A stretch of 64,000 nt of DNA. Origin: Tillandsia leiboldiana (taxonomy: Eukaryota; Streptophyta; Magnoliopsida; Poales; Bromeliaceae). The notes beneath the pieces were generated by a model. It saw nothing but the letters and a program-made list of their open reading frames with translations. It was not told where the DNA came from and searched no databases. Position 1 is the first letter of the stretch, and each line of letters starts with the position of its first letter. Both the position numbers and the translations under genes were made by a program. The stretch covers positions 4,634,648-4,698,647 of the forward strand of contig CM055062.1 in the NCBI GenBank assembly GCA_029204045.2. The letters are read 5' to 3'. Shown here in pieces: positions 57,193 through 64,000 of the stretch.

Positions 57193-60100
57193 TGTCACGC
57201 CCCGGGGTCGAAACTGCGACCCGGCTCGCCAACAGATCCGCCACCTATGCCAAACCCGCATAGGTGAAGCGTCCTACCTGCAAGAAAAGTACTACAGCTA
57301 AACAGATATCAGAGCTATAAATAAAAATCTGCTGTATAACTAAATCAATCACTGTACAACTGGGAATAACACAACAATGTCCGTCTCCCAAAAATGATAA
57401 TCATGCAGAATCCTCATATACAAACTCAGAACTCAACCGGGAGGTATCTCCAATAAATACATCAGTGTACAGGCTCTCAATACATAACAATCCTCACTAC
57501 AACAGTCTCTCAAAGGAGGAAAATAAAATAACTAATCTACTGAAGCTCTCCTCTGAAGGGGTACCGCTACACTCCAACGACGGGTAGGGAACTAGCTCGC
57601 GACTCCCTCGCCTCGGTCAGAAGGATCAGCAACAGGAACAACAGGAACTGGAGTAGAAGTTCCTGTGGGAAAAGACACCACGACGGGTGTGAGAACTACG
57701 TCCCAAGTAGTTCTCAGTGGGTGCCGCCAACAAGCCCGACGGTCTGCCCACTAAGTCCACTAGAGGCATAAAGTAACAAAAGCAGTGCTGTAAGGAAAGC
57801 TGGGAAAAGTAAACTCTACAGCTACTATGCCTCTATCTAGATGCTCAAAGAGTGGGACAGAAAGAACATGATGCCACAACTAACTCTCATCTCTGATCAC
57901 TCAATCTGAACTGACTGCCTCCTCGGGTCCAGTCAAGCCTGCGCCAACCTACTGCCGTTACGTCCCTGAGGAGCGGACTTACGTAGGATCTACTGCCGTT
58001 ACGTCCCGGAGGAGCGGACTTACGTAGGATCTACTGCCGTTACGTCCCGGAGGAGCGGACTTACGTAGGGCGTCCATGACTGCTAACACCAGCACAGCCA
58101 GAGGGACAAATGCAACGACAAGTCGCGATAGAAAAGCTCAATCTCACGCCGGTATAACAACCCGGTCTCGCCTACTCCGGAGTGGCACTCGAGGGGAGCG
58201 ACCCGCTCGAGTAAAAAGTAACCCATCTCAAGTATCTCTGTAAAGTATCTCTGTCAAGCTCAAATGTGGCTCATGCAGGCTATGATCCCCGATCAAACAG
58301 ATCGGTAACTCCAAGCTCAAAGCACAACTCAGTCGGAAAAAGAACCTCGACTCGAACAGGAATAGCTCGACACACTCTCACAGCTATGTCGGAGAACCCT
58401 CAACGACTCAATCTGATAAATGCACGACCATGGCTGAGTCGGGAAACCTCCACGACTCGATCTGCCAGAACCCCAAGATCCTCAAGGCTAAGTGGGAGAA
58501 CCACCTCCACCACTAAATCAGAGAAACAACCTCTAGATCACACTCTGCCAACTCATGGCACCAAGTCGCATCCACTGCGAGAAACTGTCTCAACAGGCCA
58601 AACAGGCCAAACGTCGCATCTACTGCGAACAACTGCCTCAACAGGCCGACATCGCATCCACTGCGAACAGCTGACTCAACAGGCCAAACAGGCCGAACAT
58701 CTCAACCACTGACCCAATGAAGGGTTCGGGAACACCGAAAGACTAGAACCTACAACCCAAATCAAACAAGAACAGGCTCTAGGCATAGCCTCTCGTTGTT
58801 CTCGTCCCAAGAAAAGGCAGACCTTAGAACCCAGACCACTCGAATCATCTCGGTGGTTAATTTATAGGAAAAACTGTGACATTTCTTACTGAAGCCATCT
58901 GATCTGTAAGAAATCCATATTTAATGATTTTTAGTTCTGCTTAGGAAAACAGTTGAAACCAAGTTTTATATCTAAGCCTCGAAGGGCTAATGCCTTCGTC
59001 CAATCAAACAGGAACAGACTCAGGCGACCCTACGATGCTTGGAAGAAAATATTTGGTTGACAAAAATCATATGTGTGTCCAAAAAGGTTCTGGGTTTAAG
59101 GTTCTGCTAACACTGATCTACCGCTGCCACTAGCACAGCGACGACAGATAAAACAAGAAAAATAAAACATCTCGGGACCGCCGTCTACCCAAACGGCTCC
59201 CGCTACAGATGAACAACCAACTACATCTACCAGACGCCACTCTGCTCCCAAGCACGAGTGTAACATGCATCCCACACTAAAAGATAACTCCTGACCACTC
59301 GGCCCACTACCCGGGCGAGGAAGAACACTATGTCCAGGAAAGATAGAAGTGTGGATGTCTAAAGCAGAAATAACCCTAGCCCAAGTGAGGGTTTTCTACC
59401 AGTCTGGTTACACATGCAATCATATGACAGGGGTGCTAGGTCAAATTCCAAGATAACAATAATCAACAGCTTGTAGGGAAGGACAATAAATACATGATGA
59501 TCTATCAACATCAGGAACATCAATTCCTATAATCTAGCATGCTATATAAAACACATCTATAACATGCAAGTCCCTACACAGATAGAATTAATGCACAGTC
59601 CATAGGTCGTGAAGACAAGGCCACCCACCTGAAAATGCTGACTGTCCGGAGTTCCACAGCTGAAAATACCCAGAATCCCAAATCTCCAACTCCAACGGGT
59701 CCAGCAATACCCGCAAACTCTACTGGGTACAACATACAGTCCAAAGTTACACTTAAACCCCATAAATACCCAAATAATCACACTCTGAAATTCAGCCTCA
59801 AAGATGTCCATTTTTCACCTGCAGATAAGGCTCCAAAAATTCTAAAATAAATATCACAGCGATCGTCTCGTCGAGACCTTCGAAACGGGTACCTGCACGT
59901 TCAATTCCGAGCCCCGTAGGCCGAGTTACAAATTCCACAGTACAGGTGCGCAAACACTCACAACCACACAACTGTAAAACTCTGCACAGTAAAAGGGGAA
60001 ACAGTATACCTTCGGGCAAGCCTCAGAAAAATCCCAAAAAAATACGATGATAATCCTCGCGACGAGTAGATCCAAAAAGTGTATAGGCTCGTCTCGATCT

Positions 60101-61391
60101 GATGCTCGAGTGCGGAGATAAAATTCCGGCAAGCCTCCGCTGTCCAGAATTCCACCAGCAAAACAGTGGCTCAGAAATGCCTCGTAAACCGTGCCAAGAA
60201 CTCAGAATCAATCAAGGTGATCAACACGGAAATCGAAGGCGTACCTCTTGTGATTCCAACGCCGCAGAAATCGTCCAAAAATACTGACGGAGTAGCTCTG
60301 TGGACCTCTCAGATCGAACTGCGACGATAACGGGCCTCCGATGAAAGATCGCCACACTGCGCTCCGATGCCGAAGTCGTCGACGCCGCGGCTTCCAAAAA
60401 ATCCGGGCCTCTGCCAGAAGATGCGCAGCACAAGGTTCTACAACTTTCCTAAAGGGGCCATGGGCAGGGGAGCTCGGGAAAGGGGGCAAAAAGCCTCAGC
60501 CAACTGTCTATTTATAGGCCCAGCCCGAAAAATCCAGATTTTGGACTTTTGGCCCAAAGTTCGGGCGCCCGGGGTATTCGGGCTGCTACAGTAACGGGCC
60601 CGGCCCTATACTGTGCGCGCCCGAATCCCTCACGGGCCGCCACGTGGCCCAGACGCGCTCCCCGCGCCCGGCGCACGTGCGCCCGCGAACCGCGCGACGC
60701 CACGTGTCCCGACACGTGGACGTGCGCGGCTGCGCCCGACCAACCACGGGGCGCCACGTGGCGCCCCCACGTCGCCCCCGACCGCGCCCACGCCGCGCCC
60801 ACGTGCGCGACCGCGCCTCCCGCTGCCGCACGTCGGGCACGCGCCCCGAGGCACCAGCCTCCCGCCGCGTGGACCGCGCGCACCAGAACCCGCCAACCAA
60901 AGTCCGCCACGCGTCCGCACCCGGTCCACCGTGCACCCGCGCCACTGCGTGGACCGCGCGTGCAGCGCCGGCCAACCGGAGCTCGCCATGTGGCCCGCGC
61001 CCGGTGCACGACTCCCGCGGTGGACCGACCGGCCTCTCCTCGGCCCGCCGCCGCGCTCCGCCGTCCGCCGCCGCCGCCGGCGCAACTCCGGCCGCCGGAA
61101 CAGTACCCAAGACCTTGAAATCCGTGCCGGGTCATCCGAGCTCCGAAAAAAACAAGTAAATAGTCTATTTTGAGCGTTTTCGCGCGCTGAATCCAAATCC
61201 GCTGTCCGATTTGCCAAATTCCACTTCTAAAATTTCTCAAAAATTCCCGGGAAAGCAAACTTGATCCGTTTTTCATGCCGAGTCCAAATCTTGGGTCCAA
61301 TATGCGCGCAAACACCTCTAACACCCAACATGGGTCTCCGGAAGCCGCAGATCCAACAGTAATCCAAACGTGGGAATTCCGGGTCCTCACA
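57193..61391 (-). repeat. LARD LTR 3 (5' LTR in the sense direction), 4,199 bp
   Basis: Same length as LTR 1. Variants relative to LTR 1 include C at 57274 and G at 57782 (shared with LTR 2), and A at 59844, CTCTTGTG near 60,247, AAGGTTC near 60,433, TATTCGGG near 60,587, CCCTATAC near 60,605, GCCATGTGG near 60,987 and TTTCGCGCGC near 61,180 (not shared with LTR 2). Twelve of the roughly 14 differences lie in the U3-side third. The TATA box is at 60507-60518. Its GC-rich frames are not genes. Confidence 0.95.
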
Positions 61392-62895
61392 GTGAGTGCA
61401 CTTGCGCATGCATGATTGTTGTACCGACTAGTTTTGGTCGCCTATGGGCCAAATAGTAACCCTGTTTGGGTTGATTTCGTATTATGGCCCCACCTCTTAC
61501 GCGGGCTTCGAGGACCGCTGCAGATTCTCCTATGGTTATATAGCAATAGTAGCTGTTGACTTCGTATGCTGGTCCGTTGTACCGTGCTTCGGTAAACGAG
61601 TTCCTGCGGTGCTGTTAGACTTGAGAGTCTGATGTGTCGAGTGTTTTGGTAGTTAAAGGATCTGATAGTGGTCATTCCTGGTATCGAATAGCGTTGATCC
61701 GCACGTTGTGTAAGCACTGTTATAGAGGTTGCGAACGTCCCTGTTGACGTTTCGAGTTGCGACTGACGTCGCTTGAGCTGTATTAGCGAATAGAGTTAGA
61801 TTCGAATTGTTCGTGAACACTGAAATGTTGCCCTAGTTTTCTGTGAGGAGTCATGATGGCACTCATGGCCATGATGTTAGTGACAAGTGATCTCGGATGA
61901 CGACATCGGTGATTAGAGATTGCGTTGAGGGGTACATGGTAGTGCCCTTCGGTCGGATTTCCCATGTGTCTCAGGTCCCCAACTAGTTGTTGGTGACAGA
62001 TCAACGAATATTTTACCATTCTTTTGATAAGCAAGTTGGCTGTAGACAACGTACTGTCAAAAGGGCGGGAAAAATACTCTACCCTGTAATGGAGGATATT
62101 ATGATTGGGTCTATATGTATACCTTTTTGTGAGTTAGACTTTGAGATTGCCTTTCTGAGCACGGTATTGTTATCTCAGTGCTGTTTCCGGTCTGCGTTGG
62201 ACCCTAGATAGATCCCAGATTGATTGTGCACTCTGTGGACTGTTAGCCACTGTGGTTGTTGTGGACATCTGTCCTAGCTTGGTGGCCCACGTGCCACGTT
62301 GATGTTGCCTAGCGTAATCAAACGGTTCGATAAAGTGAATGCCTTGGTTAAACTACATAATTGCACAACATGTCCAAACCTGATCTGTTAAGTTTGTGGA
62401 TGGCAAATTTGGTTGCCTAGGGTCATTTGAGCAAAAGGATTGATCCGGCAGTCAGTTAGAGCAGTTAAATTAACCAGCTCGATTGTTTGAGGCAGTTGTG
62501 TGCCTATTTGGCAAGCTAAAGTTCAGTTCTAAGTTTTGGTGGTGAAATGTTAAGGCTACAAGTGAGTATAAATAGCAAGAATCTGCTCCTGTATGTTATT
62601 TCACTAAAAAGAGTGAACCATATACCCTTGATAGCATCCTATTTGGATAGTCAGCCCGTTCTGGTGGAACTGTCAGTTTCGTCTACACAAAGTTGTGGAC
62701 CAAGTGTTATTGCATACTGTTTAGACCACCAAGAAGTTACGACGAACCGGCAAAGGTTGGTTCGAGAGTTCGTCCCTAGTTGAACCATGTTAGAGAGTAG
62801 CCATCAGTCGAACTTAGTGAGGACCTGCTGAACCTGAGATGAAGCAACTTAAAACTCCGAATTTGGGAGCATTATTGCTCGAGTAATTAGCAGAT
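61392..62895 (+). other. Resumed internal region of the split gypsy element, mostly undecipherable
   Basis: It starts with the right GTGAG duplication. I find no reverse transcriptase or RNase H motifs. A leader-like segment with the third hairpin copy lies at about 61,980-62,120. Frames at 61,444-61,632, 61,987-62,211 and 62,547-62,783 carry no motif I recognise. Confidence 0.4.
62030..62055 (+). promoter_or_regulatory. Weaker third copy of the leader hairpin
   Basis: AGCAAGTT / AACGTACT around GGCTGTAGAC. Six of eight stem pairs hold; pairs 3 and 5 do not. The loop differs by one base, so the CTGCAG palindrome becomes CTGTAG. It sits in a different context from the other copies. Confidence 0.3.
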
Positions 62896-63192
62896 ATGGT
62901 TCATGTGATCCATGGAGCATTGGTTCTAGTAGTTCATGTAATTCTAGATGCTATATGGGTTTTTGTGGATCGATTCACCAAGTCGGCCCACTTTTTGCCG
63001 ATTCATACTACGTGGTCTCGGGATCGACTCGCGCAGATCTATATCGACGGGATTGTCAGGCTTCATGGAGTGCCGGTGTCGATCGTCTCGGATGGGGACA
63101 TTAGATTTGTGTCACAGTGCTGGAGCAATTTGCAGTAATCCTTGGGCTCTAGGCTTAATTTTAACACTGCTTTCCATCCTCAGAGTGATGGA
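62896..63192 (+). pseudogene. Ty3/gypsy integrase catalytic core fragment (rve)
   Basis: The frame reads LDAIWVFVDRFTKSAHFLPI, TTWSRDRLAQIYIDGIVRLH, GVPVSIVSDGDIRFVSQCWS then a TAA (63136-63138), followed by SLGSRLNFNTAFHPQSDG in the same frame. This matches the DDE integrase core of gypsy elements, with the first Asp in VDR and the second in SDGD. The Glu beyond HPQSDG is missing because the TIR element at 63.19 kb cuts the gene there. Integrase joins the DNA copy to the chromosome; this one is dead (internal stop, missing catalytic Glu, missing zinc-binding N-terminus). The strand agrees with the LTR at 38.3-41.7 kb. Confidence 0.9.
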
Positions 63193-63720
63193 ATACTATC
63201 GGTAGCAAATGGGCTCCGTCGCTACCGATTTGGTTTCGATGTGAAGCTTTCAAATCAACGATCGGCACCATTGAACATGATTTATACGATTTGAAGTATT
63301 TAGAAACTAAATTTCAAATCTTTTCGACATCATTAATCTAATGATCAAATAATTATAAAATTTATAATTTTAATGGTCGATATGAGATGTTTTCTCATTT
63401 AACGATGTAAAGAAATCTAAATCAATTGAATTTTAATTAGAAAATTCTTTACATTATTTAAAACAAGATCTATACTTTTGATCTTGATTACAAAACTTCT
63501 ATAATCACTTTTTGAAGGATATTTATTTTCATCCGTTCATTTTTTTATCTGCTTGATGGACAAGAGAACAATATCGAAAAAGTATAAAATTTGATATCTA
63601 GATACTTTAAATGATTTAAATCATGTTTAACGGTGTCGATCATCAATTTGAAAGTTCTATCATTAAAAACAAATCGATAGCAACGAAACCCGTTTGCTAA
63701 CGATAGTATTCCAGTTCAAC
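63186..63720 (+). mobile_element. TIR element of family E5, inserted in the integrase
   Basis: About 535 bp, close in length to E5 (3714-4251) and collinear with it. The left end GGAATACTATCGGTAGCAAA mirrors the right end GCTAACGATAGTATTCCAGT. Shared inner blocks include CATCATTAATCTAATGATCA, TAAAACAAGATCTATACTTT and AAGGATATTTATTTTCATCC. No long microsatellite flanks it. Non-coding. Confidence 0.8.
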
Positions 63721-63733
63721 TCATATAGATTAT

Positions 63734-64000
63734 GTTGGCATGGAATATTATCGGTAGAAAACGGGTTCCGTTGTTACCGATTTATTTTCGACGATGGAGC
63801 TTTCAAATCAACGATCGGTACCGTTGAATAAGATCTATACGATTTGAAGTATTTAAAAACCAAATTTTAAATCCTTTCGATATTATTAACCTAATGATCA
63901 GAAGATTGTAAAAGTTGTAATTTTAATGATCGATATGATGCGTTTTCTCATTTAACGGTGTAAAAAAATCTAAATAAATTAAATTTTGATTACAAAATTT
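63734..64000 (+). mobile_element. TIR element of family E5, partial at window edge
   Basis: It starts GTTGGCATGGAATATTATCG and follows the copy at 63,186 (GGGTTCCGTTGTTACCGATT, TCAACGATCGGTACCGTTGA) until the window ends. Only 13 bp separates the two copies. Confidence 0.8.

Larger units (their letters stand above)
42417..61396 (-). mobile_element. LARD-like LTR retrotransposon, LTR-int-LTR-int-LTR, TSD GTGAG
   Basis: Three LTRs (42422-46620, 48898-54912, 57193-61391) and two internal domains (46621-48897, 54913-57192) on the minus strand. A perfect 5-bp duplication GTGAG bounds the whole array (42417-42421, 61392-61396). LTRs read TGTGAGGACCCGG to GGGGCGTGACA on the sense strand. The two outer LTRs are both 4,199 bp and I noticed only about 14 substitutions between them, so insertion is recent. 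Each internal domain has a perfect primer site beside its right LTR and a polypurine tract (TAGTGGGGGAGGA) beside its left LTR, but no protease, RT or integrase. Long LTRs with a non-coding interior match the LARD class, which depends on related elements for proteins. Confidence 0.93.

Overview
The window is plant nuclear DNA made almost entirely of transposable elements. It has long LTRs of Tekay/Del-like Ty3-gypsy retrotransposons, a priming site for initiator tRNA-Met (TGGTATCAGAGCC) next to most of them, miniature LTR elements (TRIMs), hAT- and CACTA-type MITEs, and very long (AT)n and (CT)n(AT)n tracts. I found no intact host gene, tRNA, rRNA, CRISPR array or prokaryote-like operon. A monocot is likely (long-LTR Del-like chromoviruses, Micron-like microsatellite MITEs); pineapple or a relative is only a guess.

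Layout. 1-1.8 kb: decayed copia gag remnant and AT-rich DNA. 1.8-4.4 kb: a hAT-like element, then at least four TIR elements that sit end to end inside (AT)n and (CT)n tracts. 4.7-7.1 kb: LTR fragment, a cluster of six TRIM LTRs, and a gag fragment. 7.1-14.0 kb: a gypsy LTR split by two solo LTRs, both with 5-bp target duplications. 14-23.9 kb: AT-rich DNA with MITEs and one complete 1,160-bp copia-type TRIM (TSD GATTA). 23.9-28.2 kb: a minus-strand gypsy 3' LTR carrying two TRIMs, then the decayed integrase C-terminus and chromodomain. 28.2-33.1 kb: a plus-strand gypsy 5' LTR and gag pseudogene, the latter hit by a CACTA MITE (TSD ACC) and a TRIM (TSD AGACC). 33.1-35.7 kb: a minus-strand, gag-only, Tat-like element. 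36-38.3 kb: another minus-strand LTR. 38.3-63.2 kb: a plus-strand gypsy element (LTR, PBS, gag remnant, integrase remnant) split by a 19-kb insertion. 63.2-64 kb: two more copies of a TIR element first seen near 4 kb.

The most striking object is 42,422-61,391: a very young, largely non-coding LARD-like element with about 4.2-kb LTRs in the order LTR-internal-LTR-internal-LTR, bounded by a perfect 5-bp TSD (GTGAG). The middle LTR is a hybrid of the two outer ones, as one unequal crossover between LTRs predicts. It also contains a 100-N assembly gap with about 1.7 kb of duplicated, error-rich sequence around it.

The most interesting possible function is a 26-nt hairpin (8-bp stem, 10-nt loop containing the palindrome CTGCAG) about 155-175 nt downstream of the primer-binding site in both the LARD and the 28-33 kb gypsy element. 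The stem shows compensatory changes between the two, and a weaker third copy lies at 62,030-62,055. It resembles a genomic-RNA dimerisation or packaging signal and may be how the non-coding element uses its relatives' proteins.
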